Assembly: GCA_002785985.1 (NCBI GenBank)
Contig: NHNU01000003.1
Coordinates: forward strand, 1,054,001 to 1,118,000
Length of the DNA: 64,000 nt
Source of the DNA: Microcyclosporella mali
Taxonomy: Eukaryota; Ascomycota; Dothideomycetes; Mycosphaerellales; Mycosphaerellaceae
Reading direction: 5' to 3'
Shown here: one piece after another, positions 46,627 to 57,842 of the stretch
How positions within the stretch are numbered: position 1 is the stretch's first letter
Layout: each line of letters opens with the position of its first letter
Translations under genes and position numbers: made by a program
Notes under the pieces: generated by a model
Databases searched by the model: none
The model's input: the letters and a program-made list of their open reading frames with translations, nothing else
Told to the model about the DNA's origin: nothing

Positions 46627-47464
46627 TGGTTCCATCCAAAAACCTCGCAGCGCTGACTATGTGAGTGCACTCTCGTATTTTGCTCTGCTATTATACTTAT
46701 ACCAGCACAGGCTACTCGAGCACGACGAGCTCATCTCGATCCACTTCGAGGATTGTAAAGAGACTCTTCACGTCTCGAAAGGCCTTCTCTGCTCCGCTTC
46801 AGACTACTTCAAGAAAGCCATCAAGGGCAACTTTACGGAATCGTCCAGTCGCACTCTCACCGTCCCGGGCTGCGATCTCGACACGTTCCGACTGTTCCTC
46901 TACTATCATGCGAATGGTCGTACCTTCGACGGATGCGAGCTTGGAGATACCTACTGTAACAATGGTCACATGCGCCTGCTCAGGCTGTGGATCTTTGCAG
47001 ATGCGTGCTTGATGCCCAATTTACAGAATGCCGCTATGGATCTTCTGATCGCAGCTGCTTTCAATGCCAGCTTCGCCCCGAGGTCAATCGCATAGGCTTT
47101 TCAGCACACGTCCGAGGATTCCGTACTCCGACGGATGATGGTAGCAGAAGCAGTCAATGACTTATATCTAGGTAATATCAGCACAACGAACGATTTGAAC
47201 CGCTTGGGAGCCATACCTGGCTTCCTCGCTCTCTTCATCGAGATCGCTTGTGCATCGGGAGCGTACGACATTGACAACGCCAGATCCAGCGAGATACCTT
47301 CGCTCTATCGGGGCCGCACGTCTCCAGAAGACGGCGTCAACAGCAGATGGCATGTGAAAACACAGCTTCCGCGGCCTCAAAGACCGACGGCTTCACGACG
47401 ACTAATGCCGCATGCAAGGATTGGTACAGGATCAGATCTGGCAGACGCACGTTACTCAGATTAA
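46627..47464 (+). pseudogene. BTB/POZ-domain gene, tandem copy 3, with in-frame stop
   Basis: Exon 1 46627..46661 (MVPSKNLAALT plus two bases), 49-bp intron (GTGAGT...GCACAG), exon 2 from 46711. BTB core is intact: LISIHFEDCKETLHVSKGLL, YFKKAIKGNFTE, LTVPGCDLDTFRLFLYYH and LWIFADACLMPNLQNAAM. A TAG at 47093-47095 then interrupts the frame. The same frame continues at once with AFQHTSEDSVLRRMMVAE and runs to 47464, matching the C-terminal helices of copies 1 and 2 (REAFQRSSEQSILRQAM). The stop sits where copy 1 has Glu. A truncated BTB-only product of about 155 residues could still be made. Confidence 0.78.
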
Positions 47465-47781
47465 GTCGAACACCATATGCTGCACTACCTTTGCCATACA
47501 GTCAAGTGGCACGAAAATCGGAAATTGCAATGAATTGGATTGCATGGTGCGGGTCTTCAACACACGAACACACAAAATATATGCTTGAGATTCGGCCGAT
47601 ACCAATCATCGACCCCGAGATGCTGCATCGACAGGTTGAGCTGTCGTCACCAGCACAGCAGAGATACCCCAAAAGAGCCGAAAATGTAAATGCCACAATA
47701 CAGAACGCTTACAATGCCCCAAATTCACTTTTCCAGCCCATGTTACATTGCTCATCGTGATCCCATCATCCCACAGGGACA
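47465..47781. other. Convergent spacer after the BTB array
   Basis: About 320 bp; an overlapping plus-strand frame to 47760 has no features. Confidence 0.4.
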
Positions 47782-49052
47782 TCATACTACATGCATGTCA
47801 TCTCCATTTCCATTTTGTTGCGCTCCTCGCAATGCTTCCATGGCATCTTCCAACTCATCTTCATAAACAATCACATGCCCGGCTCTCGACGTACTCAAAT
47901 AGCTCATGTTGAACATGTCTCGTCCAATGCGGCCTCTCATACCATCGAGCAAGCGACTTGAGACGCCGCACACGATGCCTGTGCTCTCGAGCGGGAGGTC
48001 TTTCAGGTCCAGAGTGATGGGGATTTGTTCCGGACTTTCGGTGCCCAGGAGAATGTCTTCGCCCTCGTTTGGAAAGTGTTGAAGCAAGCGCTTCTCCATT
48101 GTCAAGGAGGCAGACTCGGCGTCTGTCAGGGTTATAGAGAAAAATTTAGGTGCGGGAAAAGAGGTAAGACATCTGGCGATGCCGAGCTGTAGTTTGCCGC
48201 CCGTGAAATTCGCAAGGGAAGTGGCTCGCGTGCTATCTTTGATGCCAGCGCAAGTGATGAGCTCAATATCCGCATCGACGTGAGGTTTGATATTGTTGCG
48301 TGCCAAGATCTTGAATGTCCTCGTCTGAAGCTCAGAGACACTAGTTGGTGGAGGGGTGCCTATCACGGGCGGGAACTCGAACGAGGAAGCCGTCGATCCC
48401 TGGCGATTGTGAAGAAGTGGAGACGCAGGATTCGTCATCTGGCCAGCCTCACCGTCCGCATCCGTCGCTTCAAAAACGAAGCCCTGGTCCTCCAAGGCAT
48501 GGATGACTTTTGGACGCGAACTGAAAGGAACCAGTATAAAGTCGGAGTAATAGCTAGTAATGAAGAAGATGGGAATCCCAGCCATTGCGAGAGGACTTGT
48601 CAGGTCCAGCACGCGTTTTCCTGCTTCCAGACCTTCGCCACCAATCATGATCACGGAATAGTCTTCCTTACTAATCGACACAGATTTCTTCAGAGTCGGG
48701 CTCAGATCGCTCATGAGGGGGGCGAATAGTGCTTCTGCTTGCTCTCGAGGACAGACAATGGAGCATTCGTTCGGCGTGATTGATACATTGACGAAAGGTT
48801 GCCAGTGATTCCAAGGTTTTCGCGGCTCCATGACTTGACCATCTTCGTCTCTTCGGTCGTTGTGTAGTAACAATGCAAGTATAGGCTGCAGGAACAGTGC
48901 ATACGCCGAAGGAGGTATATGTATTAACGCGAGATGTGTTTTCTAGCAATATTATTAGCAGAAAAGATCTTTCTGGTGTCACTTCCCTTGCATACCAGAA
49001 ATCCGATCTGGGCATTTAAGAGAGTGCTTGACTCTGCGATAGGCTGACCCAT
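47782..49052 (-). CDS. ACT-domain protein of the CASTOR/GATS-like family
   Basis: Fungal relative of CASTOR/GATS proteins, tandem ACT-domain cytosolic proteins; in animals CASTOR1 senses arginine for TORC1. 405 residues: complement(join(47782..48942,48996..49052)); the 53-bp intron (GTATGC...GCTAG) joins a 19-codon first exon (MGQPIAESSTLLNAQIGFL) to KTHLALIHIPPSAYALFLQP. ACT regions: FVNVSITPNECSIVCP near 70; the signature SVIMIGGEGLEAGKRVLDLT followed by SPLAMAGIPIFFITSYYSDF; and a second pair at FKILARNNIKPHVDADIEL and ESTGIVCGVSSRLL-type strands. A low-complexity linker (RQGSTASSFEF) separates the halves. Ligand is not predicted. No membrane segment. Confidence 0.82.
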
Positions 49053-50847
49053 CGTTTAGAATGCAGTTGTGGCTTCTCAACTGTGGTATTGGGCACAGTC
49101 GCACGCACTGACTGGAGAAGATGTGCGTAGATGGGATTAGGTGCACAGAAGTAGGTGTGTAGTTGTGCTTGGACTCGGCTCGTGTGCTCAACGATTCACG
49201 CGCTCAACGGGAATTGGGTAATCTTGGTAGAAAGCTGTCTGGAAGTTCATACTTCCAAGAACAATGCAGTCACACAAACGCCCTAAGCGCAGCGCCTTGA
49301 ATTGACGCAATGCCGAAGTTCTCACGCAGTGCGTGGAGGTGGAACATAAATTGACTGAAGGTGTGGGCGGCACAATATGTATACCCTTTCTGCGCTTGTG
49401 TCGCTTCGTACCAGCGTGTAACGCGAAATGGGAAGCCGACGTCACGACGGAAGGCCAGTGGTAGCCAGTCGAATATGCTGGTTGTCGTCTTGTGGTGACC
49501 TGCAGGCCCAGGGCATGCGTAACAAGATGAGCTTCAAGGGAATCTGGGGCAATTGTGAGAGAACCTGCAGGATGATGGCGTGGGATGTCGAGTCAACAGC
49601 CAGTCAGGTGGCAGCTTCCCCTCTTTATGGAAAGATTCCCCTCGAGCAGCTGGTCCGTGGTGTCGAGTCTGTTGGTACTTCGAGTGACTTGCAGTCTGTT
49701 GCAGCGTGGGGTGGTATATAACATGCGCGTGCGGGCCGCCGCCGCCTGACGAGAGCAGTAGTGGACATTGAGCCTAAGGAGGATCCGCTTTTGGGTAGCC
49801 GTGGCAGATCCAGGGAATTGGCTGAAGTGTATAAGCCGAGAGCAGAGCTGCTATCACACTATCATTTGCGGCCGTCTTGTCGCGGCTTTGGCGGTCCCGA
49901 GAATGGCCGATGGGTGGAGTCTCGCAAGCTGGAAAGGTGGAATTTGGCACTCTTTCGAGAGCAAAGGAGCGGGATTGTACTTGCCTACCGAATCATGACT
50001 GCACCACCGGGCGTGTGATGGCCGCATTGCCAACTACAGTACCATGAGACGATCCTGACAGCATGTGGCGCAAGGAAACTTCCCCTCTTTGCGCGCGGAA
50101 GAGTAGACGTGGTGGTGAATGCATGATCACACGGAATGTGAAGTCAGGAACAAAGAGGGGTTGGTGTGTGTATGTAATCAGCCGGGGCCGCCGACTGGAC
50201 CCTGCTCGCCTTGCCCGCCCTACCTTATTTCGGTCGGCACGTGGGGCTCTGAACGGGCGGCGACTACGGGACGCCACGCCCACTCAGCTCCCATCTACAA
50301 CAACGCCCGCAAGGCCTCTCTCCGGCCATCACTCCACCTCGCGGCGCCGACGTGTGTCCGGCGCTGGTCGTGGAGGTATTATCGGCAATGGCTGGATTAC
50401 ATGCGAAGTACGCGACACAGCAGCGCAGTCTTCCTGCATACACGACGCAGTATCGACCTTGACAGCGTGCAGCATGGCATGAAGAGCCGCATCCATCATC
50501 AATCTCATCATCGCAGGGTTTGCGGCAGGATCGATGTCAGTCAGCATTAATCAGGTGCGCATGTCATGCCCACCCTGCCACGCTTTGATCGACTTCAGGA
50601 ACAGGTATTGCGCTCACCGCGCTTACCTCGCACTCCTCGCCATCTTTGCGCTCCTACAGGCTCGACGGCACACCACTGGACTCGCTGGTGCATAAACGAG
50701 ACTCTTCCAGCCGATCCCAGCACTCTGGAAACAACCATGGACATCGCCGATGGGTTTTGCTTGTCTGAGGTTGTTTACATGTATGTTTCAATTTTCGCGC
50801 CAGTATCAAAATTCGTACCCAAGCAGACGCAGAACAACGCCTCACAG
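49053..50847. other. Long spacer with no supported gene
   Basis: About 1.8 kb; the second half (50000-50850) is G+C-rich. Plus-strand frames at 49428-49721 and 49761-50018 begin with ATG or GTG but show no domain and lie in different frames. Nothing else is seen. Confidence 0.4.
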
Positions 50848-53650
50848 TCAACTTCTGCCCGCAGAGACGCACTGAGAGTAATAGTCGTTCTGTAGCTTGC
50901 ACGACAATCCCGTGCTGCACTGTCGAGTACCCGTGTACCCCAGACCACCGCACTGTTGATACAGACCAGCTTCGCCTGTCGCAGATCCTGCGGGAGCAGA
51001 GCCTGAAGAATAGGCAGTACCAGAAGGTACCGTGCCAGAGGCTATCGGAATGCCTGCACTCGTTGCACTCCTAAACGAGAGCATCAAATCAGCGGGGCGC
51101 GTTCGAGTACAAGGTGCTGCAGCAAATTTCTTGGAGCTACTCACACACTGCCGATGCTGCTACTGCTGTTAAGCGAGGGACTTCTCCCGCTGTCCGATGC
51201 CAAGATCTTCTCAGACGCATGCTCTGCAACGCTGACGATGAGAGCACTAGGGTTCGTCGTCACCATTCCAGGGAAGATTGATGCATCCACGACGAAGAGG
51301 TTGTCTGTGCCCCACACCTGAGTATTGGTGTCCACCACTGAGGATCCATCGTTTAATTGGCCAAGAGTTGCTGATCCTACCCAGTGGTTGGCTGATCGTG
51401 ACGAAGTGGTCAGTGGGTACGAGCTCAAGAAAGCGTCGGTCGTCTGGTTCGACGACGGGAACAAAATGCTGATGGATGGATCCTTGGCTAATGCGGCCTT
51501 CAGCGACTCAATGCCAGCTGCGATCGCTGCGATATCGTTATCATCTTGCAGATAAGGCACAGTGGAGACGACCATGTTCAGACCAGCTGTTATTGTAGCC
51601 CTGCCTCTGCTCGTTGACCCGCGGCCCAGGTACTGTGAGATAGTCATCGATTTGTTGCTCGCGATGTCATGGCTGCTCTCTACTCGCGCGGTGTACTGCA
51701 GCTGTCTGGTGATGCCATCCGCGCCCTCGACTTCTTGCCAGAACACCACTGCAAGGTTAGGAGCCGATTGTGCGAGAATACCACTTCGACCGTCGAGATA
51801 CTTGGTCTTATCGGACGCCATAGGATCGTCGTACGCGGCGTAGAAGTCGTAGAAGGAGACATTCGGATGCGTTATGACGATATCGGTGTTCGTATGGTCG
51901 TCAAGATTGTATCCGACTGGTAAGTTGATCCATTGCGAGCTGTTGATCATTTTGGTACCTTCAGCAGACTTGACTATCTCCAGTTGATCCTGAGGTCCAA
52001 TGCCAGATCGGAACAAGATTTTTGGAGTGCCGAACGCGCCGGCGCTCAGGATCACCTTTCCAGTGCTTGCAGTCACCTTGATTGTTCCGCACTTGCCGCC
52101 GTCAAGAAAAGCCTCAAGTTCGACTCCAGTGATGTGGCTGCCATCGCGGACGACTCGACTGACGCTGGTATTCGTCATGAGCTTGAAATTGGTCCTTTCG
52201 CTTGCTGATACGAGGTATGTCGCCATTGGACCACCACGCTCTCCTCCCGAGAACATATGATTTGGGCGTGAGAAGGTGAAGTTTTTCTTTTCCGGGACCT
52301 CGTCCGCAGTGACATTGTCCCATCCAGCAGCTGCTAATGCGCCACCGATGATATCGTAACCCTGAGGCTTGTATATCACACCGTCCATGGACGGAGTCTG
52401 CGTGAATGGGATCCGCTCAAACACCCGATCAATCGCAGGTTGCATGTCTGCGGACTTCCAGCCCTCTGGGAAATTGTAGTCGAAATCCTCGGGGTTGGCC
52501 TTCCACCAGAGACCAGCATTCACAGCAGTGCCACCACCAAGGACGCAGCCTGCCATGACGCCGACGTCGGTACATGCGATGCCATCGGAGTCGACCCAGA
52601 TCTCGTTGTCGAGGCCAGGGACGTCAAAGCGAGAAAGATTGGTTCCAACGAGCCAGTCCGGCTTCATTGTGCCTCCCCATCTTGCTGATGATGGAGGACC
52701 TTTCTCGATGAGGAGTACGCTGGCACCACTCTCTGACAGCTTGTCTGCCAGTGGGATGCCGCCTGCTCCGGCGCCTACGACGATGTAGTCGTACGTCTCA
52801 GTGCCTACGGCATTACTACTGTCACAAGCAGGTGCTGTCGAAGTAGCCGGCGCACCAGTACCGGTAGCAGTCGCTGTAGCGCTTCCATTTCCCGCAGGAA
52901 AAGGCACACTGCTTGTCGTTGCTTTTGATGTCGCACTTGTCGCCAAAGAGATCCAATCAGTGTACGCGGCATTTCTCGCACTGCCCACGGTGACCGCGAA
53001 GATCCCATCCTGCGCGTGCTGTTTGATGCCGGTGCCAGAGTCCCCAGGAGTCGTAGGCGCTTCAGTAGCTTGCGCCCAGCCGATCAGTTGCGCAGCTGCA
53101 GACGTCGTCGCTGGGACCTGAGAGCCAGCGACACCATCTTGCTCCCAGCTCCAGCAATTCTGACATCGGTACGTCAATTCATAGTGAGTGTCGTTCACGA
53201 CGGAATCAATCACGCTGAGGGAAGCATTGCCAGTGTATACATCTGGCTCGACGTAGCCTGAGGCGTAGCGGAAAGATGTCTTGACTTCTTCCCCGTCCAG
53301 CCAGGTGACGAGCAGAAGTGAAGAAGTCATCCCACTGGTGTGGGACAGGCCCATCCCTACGATTCAAATCAGTCTGCTTCCAACAACGCCCAACTGCTTC
53401 CCTCGCTTTTCTGCTTACAAGTCCCTGTAGATGGTCGAGATACGACCAGACGACCGATGTACTCAGATGTATGGCTGTCCTGCGTCGCAGCCGGCAGTGC
53501 CATGCCCAATTGTGCATTTCCATCGCCGACGCCGGTGTCGAGAGTCGCCTGCCAGAAGGTGATATTGTTGGTGTCCGTGTAAGAGGCGAAAGTCTGAGCG
53601 AGAGAAGAGGTCGTGAAAGCCAGGAGGGCAGTGATGGTGAAGAACCTCAT
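50848..53650 (-). CDS. Cellobiose dehydrogenase with C-terminal CBM1
   Basis: Secreted flavocytochrome that oxidises cellobiose and cello-oligosaccharides and passes electrons through its haem domain to lytic polysaccharide monooxygenases. 888 residues: complement(join(50848..51070,51145..53356,53419..53650)), introns 62 and 74 bp. Signal peptide 1-19 (MRFFTITALLAFTTSSLAQ). Cytochrome (CDH-cyt/DOMON) domain to about 215, with FWQATLDTGVGDGNAQLGM, SGMTSSLLLVTWLDGEEV and the RCQNCWSW Cys pair. Thr/Ser-rich linker. GMC flavin domain from about 265: YDYIVVGAGAGGIPLADKL, GGGTAVNAGLWW and a catalytic His in SANHWVGSATLG, with NPSALIVSVAEHAS near the end. Splicing intron 2 adds a linker and a CBM1 (QQCGGLGYTGTRQCSTGLSC) for cellulose binding. 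All functional parts are intact. Confidence 0.94.
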
Positions 53651-54541
53651 CTTTACTAATCCAGAATGAAGGTGGAAAAGTTTTCACTTTTTGTTGTATC
53701 AGAATATTGTTCTTCGAGATCGTATGGACTCGATCTGGCTTTCTTTCTTTCTTTCGTTTTCTTTTTTATACCTCGCCAGGAGGAAAGTCGAATGAATGGT
53801 GAGAAAGATTGTGCGCTGCACAGGGTTCAAGGAAGGACTGTCAAGCAGCGTGTAGGAAACGAAAGGACGCTCTTCAAGAGCGGGTCAAGCGAGAGGATGA
53901 AGAGAGAGAGAGACGGTGAGAGAGAGAGGAAGAGAGGAAGCCTGTCAAACCTAACTACTATTAGTACTTGATTATATATCGCTGTGATCTTGTTGGACAA
54001 GTACAGTAGAGCGTCAAATAGATGAACGCATCGAATATATGGTGACTGACCAGCGCGCCACATCTGTGCGGACTAGATTGTGGTCAGCCGTCTCAGCTGG
54101 GAGGAGCATCTGAGAGCCGAGACTTTCTGCATCAGATAGATTGAGACTGACCGAGCGCACGCGAGCTCCTGTAACGACTCAGCGGCTCCAGTATATGAAG
54201 TGCATATACAAATCTTCCGCGAGTCTAGATCATCCTTCAAATCAACACTCACTAGAGGCAAGGTAAATATATTCTTTTGTAGGCAGGTTTTGGTGCTTGG
54301 TAAAATATCAGAGGTGGCGAGGCCTGCTTTCTTCCTTAGGCGCTTAACATCAGAAGAGCGCATATTTACATTTCTGATGTGAAGAGAAAGACCTGCACGC
54401 CTTGGTAGTAATCGTGTTGTGGGCGGCTGTAAAACATCTCCTCCGCGTCGGACTCATGCAGCCGACAACGCCAAAATGCCATGTTGTGCAAAAGTCATCG
54501 CTCAGATGTGGTATCAGACTTTCTCATAAAACATTAATCGT
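53651..54541. other. Upstream region of cellobiose dehydrogenase, with GA-rich microsatellite
   Basis: About 890 bp. A purine-rich simple repeat (GAGAGA runs) occupies about 53885-53940, and T/C-rich tracts lie at 53735-53770. No open frame is convincing. The region should hold the CDH promoter and the 3' flank of the GLC8 gene. Confidence 0.5.
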
Positions 54542-55480
54542 TTATTTTTCGTCATCATCGTCGAGAGCATCAAGTTCTTCAGGATGGCTGTGGCGCAGTC
54601 AGTCGTTGTTCTGTGGAGATTAGTGCTGGACCACGTACCCAAGGAGATTCTTGATATTCTTCATCTCATAGTGCTTCTTGCGCATCTCTTCAAACTTCTT
54701 ATGCTTCTCGAGCTCCTCATGGCTCATGTTCTCTGTCTCCTCGCCGTGATGGCCGTCATCCTCCGACTTCCTGTCAACGTGCACTTTACGGTCACTGTCC
54801 TGGCGGTCCAGTGGCTCTACCTCTGGTTCGCCGAGATCGAGACCAGGAATGTCACTCTCCCGAGCACGGACACCAGAGCTCTGTCGAGCGCGAGGCTTCG
54901 CTTTGTTCATATCCAGTTCATCGACAGCAAGATCCTGAGGGTTGATATTCTCGAACTCTTCATCCTCCTCCATAGCATCATAGTTGCGCACGAAGGGCGT
55001 CTTGGGCTCATCAATCTTCATCTTGCCTCCCATCTGACCCTCGTTCAAATAGAGGTTGGCTTCGTCCCACTTGAGTCTCATGCCACCTTCGTCGTGCTCT
55101 CCGTTGGCGAGCGCACCACTGCCTCCACTCTGGGACGACTGACGACGACTGATGCTTGCGCGTGGATTGCTGCTATTGCGACGGTGTCCGTTGCCTGCGT
55201 TGAGCTCGGTGTTCATCTGGGTGATCTCCTTCTCGGAAAGCTCGCGCGGAGGCATGCCTGGACGATCTGGCTGATCATGGTGGTGGCCGAGATCTACAGC
55301 ATGGGACTCCGAGGTTGGACTGACGACGGCATCGTCGGGCGAGGTAGCTTGGAAAGAGGCAGTATTCTTGAGGATACCTGTGATCGTGTGAGCTCTAGCT
55401 AATGTGTTCACCACGCGTGAAGCTGATGGGAGCTTACCCTTTGGCCTCTTAGGCGCAGAAGGGGATGATTGCTCAGTCAT
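54542..55480 (-). CDS. GLC8: Protein phosphatase 1 regulator, inhibitor-2 family (Glc8)
   Basis: Regulator of type-1 protein phosphatase (yeast Glc8, animal inhibitor-2). 275 residues: complement(join(54542..54587,54639..55377,55438..55480)), introns 60 and 51 bp. The first intron (GTAAGC...TCACAG) creates the hallmark RPKGILKN PP1-binding motif. Middle: MRLKWDEANLYLNEGQMGG, then KMKIDEPKTPFV, with the phosphorylatable Thr in the PKTP motif. C-terminal: KKFEEMRKKHYEMKNIKNLL (the HYNE/HYEM helix), completed by the second intron to GHPEELDALDDDDEK. All three inhibitor-2 contact regions are present. An ATG at 55495 would add five residues. Confidence 0.92.
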
Positions 55481-56567
55481 GGTCGCGTGCACCATGTTGC
55501 AGAAGGAGAAAACGGAGCTGCGGCGAGCTGGCGGGGCAGTTTATGGGGGCGAGGGCGGACGCAGACTAGCAGTGACTGGCTTGTGACAGAGTTGCACGTG
55601 AAACTTGGATTCGTTCATGCATGTACCTGCATACCAGGATCCTGCCCCAGACTGACACCGCAGTGTTGCTGGCGAGTGTAGAAGGGTGATGAGGTTGCTT
55701 TGTGACGGCGAAGGTTGGTGTTGGATTGTAGTGGTGTGCAGGCAGGAAGGCTGTAATAAGGCGGGCTGTCTCTGGTGAACAGGCGGCGTAGTGGAGGATG
55801 GATGTTGTCTTGTCACCTTGTGATGGCCATACTTGATGCGTGGATGCCCCTCCCGATTCAGCGACGTGCGTTGGTGCCAACCGACACGACGTCATTCACC
55901 CACGACAACGGCGGCGACGGCGACAGCCGCTCCTGCCCTCATCTCTCTTGGCATTCGACAGTCACGAGGGGAGCCACTCAACCCACCGCAGACACCTCCC
56001 TCTTCTCCTTTTCCATATTGTACCCAATCGTTGACATTGCCATAGTAAACAACACTGTCCGTGGACCCAAACAATCGACAACCATCATCTCTTCTGCTTA
56101 CGTGTATCATCTGCAATTGCAAGTCTCGGGCGTCACTGCTTGGCCTTCACCAATGGCAGTGATCACGGCCAAAGTACATGTATACACACGGGGCACCAAT
56201 CGTCACCGCATTTAACCGGCATGCGCAGACTCTTCGTACAAGCCCGGAGCAAGACAGAAAGTGACATGCCGATATGACATTCTTCTACGCGTTAAAGACA
56301 ATTCCGGAAGAACTGTTCGAGCGCGGCAGATGTGTTGGCGAGCGGCTCTGGTATATGACACGATCTAAGACTCCCGCTGCCACTCTGTGGCATGAGTCTT
56401 ACTTGCCACGACTGCGGTTGCCCGCTGTATGTGGCCTCATCATTCATGCTGGACGCAGTGGCTTCAAGTTCTTTGCGATGCCCATGTTGGCGGGAAGTTC
56501 CAATCTAGGACGAGCTGTTGCTCCGTGCCTTACTCCTCGCTACTCACTGTCTTTGGCAATCCGAACC
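55481..56567. other. Spacer between GLC8 and the GH64 gene
   Basis: About 1.1 kb. Overlapping frames on both strands (56274-56826 plus) run antisense to the end of the GH64 gene or have no features. Nothing supported. Confidence 0.4.
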
Positions 56568-57842
56568 TCACTTCAATATGCTCTCCGCAAACCCGCGGAT
56601 CTTCCCGCGAAACCCCGGCTTCCCAGAGCCTGGAGGTGGAGGCGGTGGTGGTCTGTCATATATCTGGCTTTGCGAACTTTTCGTGCTCTCAGGTCGTGGA
56701 ATTGTCGCACCGCCTGGACCATCTCTCGCGCTCTTGCCTCCGACCGTGACAGTAAAGAGCATTGGATCGCCACTGTTGACCTTCCCTGACTGGTCCTCTC
56801 CTCCGTCTGGCTGCACGTCGTCGTAGGCGAACGCATAGCCTTTCTGGTCGAGATTGTGCTCGTGCACCAGTCGAGCGTAGTGGTTTGTCGGATCCCGTCT
56901 GTAGAAAGTATGTGGTGCACTTGGGTGGTCTTCACACTCACACAGAGTCGACCTTACGAACGCCGCAGCTAGCCTTGGAATGATTGCATTTCTTATGGGT
57001 GAAGGCCCTGTTGTGAACGGCCCACTGTTACACCCCAAGATGTCGGCCGTGTTAGGCTTCTCAAACTCCTCGTCTCCAATGATCAACTTGTCGTTGTGGT
57101 TGATATGCCCATCCAGCACACCAGGACCAGCCTGCGTGTTAATTTTCATCTTCGAGCCCGACTTGTACTTTTGCCACACCTCCTCCACATGCGGCTCATA
57201 ATACCCATCGAAACTCGCATCCACCGCCCCTCCATGCGTCGCGTTCAAGATTCTCAAATTCTTTCCATCCCGATTCACAATCAGCTTATCCCACGGCCTT
57301 CCATCCTTCTTCGCCTGCTGTGCCAGCGCTTCCGCCATCCGATCTAGCCCATCCGGCGCCATCCCAGCGACGTGCTGGATCTCGCCCGAGTTCTGCTGCA
57401 GCGTAATAGCAATCGGAATCCGGGGCACGAAATCCACATAACTGATATTCGCATACAACTGCGCATCATTCAAGGTGAACTCCGCAAAACCGAAATTGAC
57501 GCCCGCATTCGGATCGCTCGGGTTCAGCACACTCGGTTCCACCAGTGCCGGCCCCGGATTCAACAGGAACGTGAGTTTCCCTTCGACGATCCAGATCCTG
57601 CCTCCGGCGATCTGGGGGATCGTGATGGTGACGCAGTTCCCGGGCCCGCCGAGCGGTATCGCGCAGTCTTCGGCGAGCGCAGAGCCGATCTGGGAGACTT
57701 GTTGCGGGAAGTAGAGGTCTCTGCCGTCGGATTTGAGGAGGCATCGTTGACCATCATGCTGGATAGCTATACCCGTGACATATGCGTGGAGATTTGGCGA
57801 GTCGGAATCGTTTTTGAGCGCGATCTGGAGAGAGTCTGGCAT
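56568..57842 (-). CDS. GH64 family beta-1,3-glucanase (thaumatin-like fold)
   Basis: Member of glycoside hydrolase family 64, laminaripentaose-producing-type beta-1,3-glucanases. Intronless, 424 residues. N-terminal barrel: LKNDSDSPNLHAYVTG, IPLGGPGNCVTITIPQIAGG and RIWIVEGKLTFLLNPG. The catalytic carboxylate region FGFAEFTLNDAQLYANISY plus VDFVPRIPIAITL holds the Glu and Asp of the family. Domain 2: NRDGKNLRILNATHGG and a region near DILGCNSGPFTTG and RLAAAFVRSTL. No signal peptide is visible, unusual for a wall-active enzyme. The C-terminus is a low-complexity tail with a seven-proline run (RPPPPPPPGSGKPG). The product may act on the cell's own glucan or leave by another route. Confidence 0.88.
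   Translation of the reverse strand: MPDSLQIALKNDSDSPNLHAYVTGIAIQHDGQRCLLKSDGRDLYFPQQVSQIGSALAEDCAIPLGGPGNCVTITIPQIAGGRIWIVEGKLTFLLNPGPALVEPSVLNPSDPNAGVNFGFAEFTLNDAQLYANISYVDFVPRIPIAITLQQNSGEIQHVAGMAPDGLDRMAEALAQQAKKDGRPWDKLIVNRDGKNLRILNATHGGAVDASFDGYYEPHVEEVWQKYKSGSKMKINTQAGPGVLDGHINHNDKLIIGDEEFEKPNTADILGCNSGPFTTGPSPIRNAIIPRLAAAFVRSTLCECEDHPSAPHTFYRRDPTNHYARLVHEHNLDQKGYAFAYDDVQPDGGEDQSGKVNSGDPMLFTVTVGGKSARDGPGGATIPRPESTKSSQSQIYDRPPPPPPPGSGKPGFRGKIRGFAESILK

Noticed and set aside
53885..53940. GA-rich repeat as a regulatory element
   Set aside because: Simple microsatellite; no evidence of function.
54584..55402. 272-codon plus-strand frame opposite GLC8
   Set aside because: Pure antisense of a confirmed inhibitor-2 gene; composition is Leu/Val-rich shadow.
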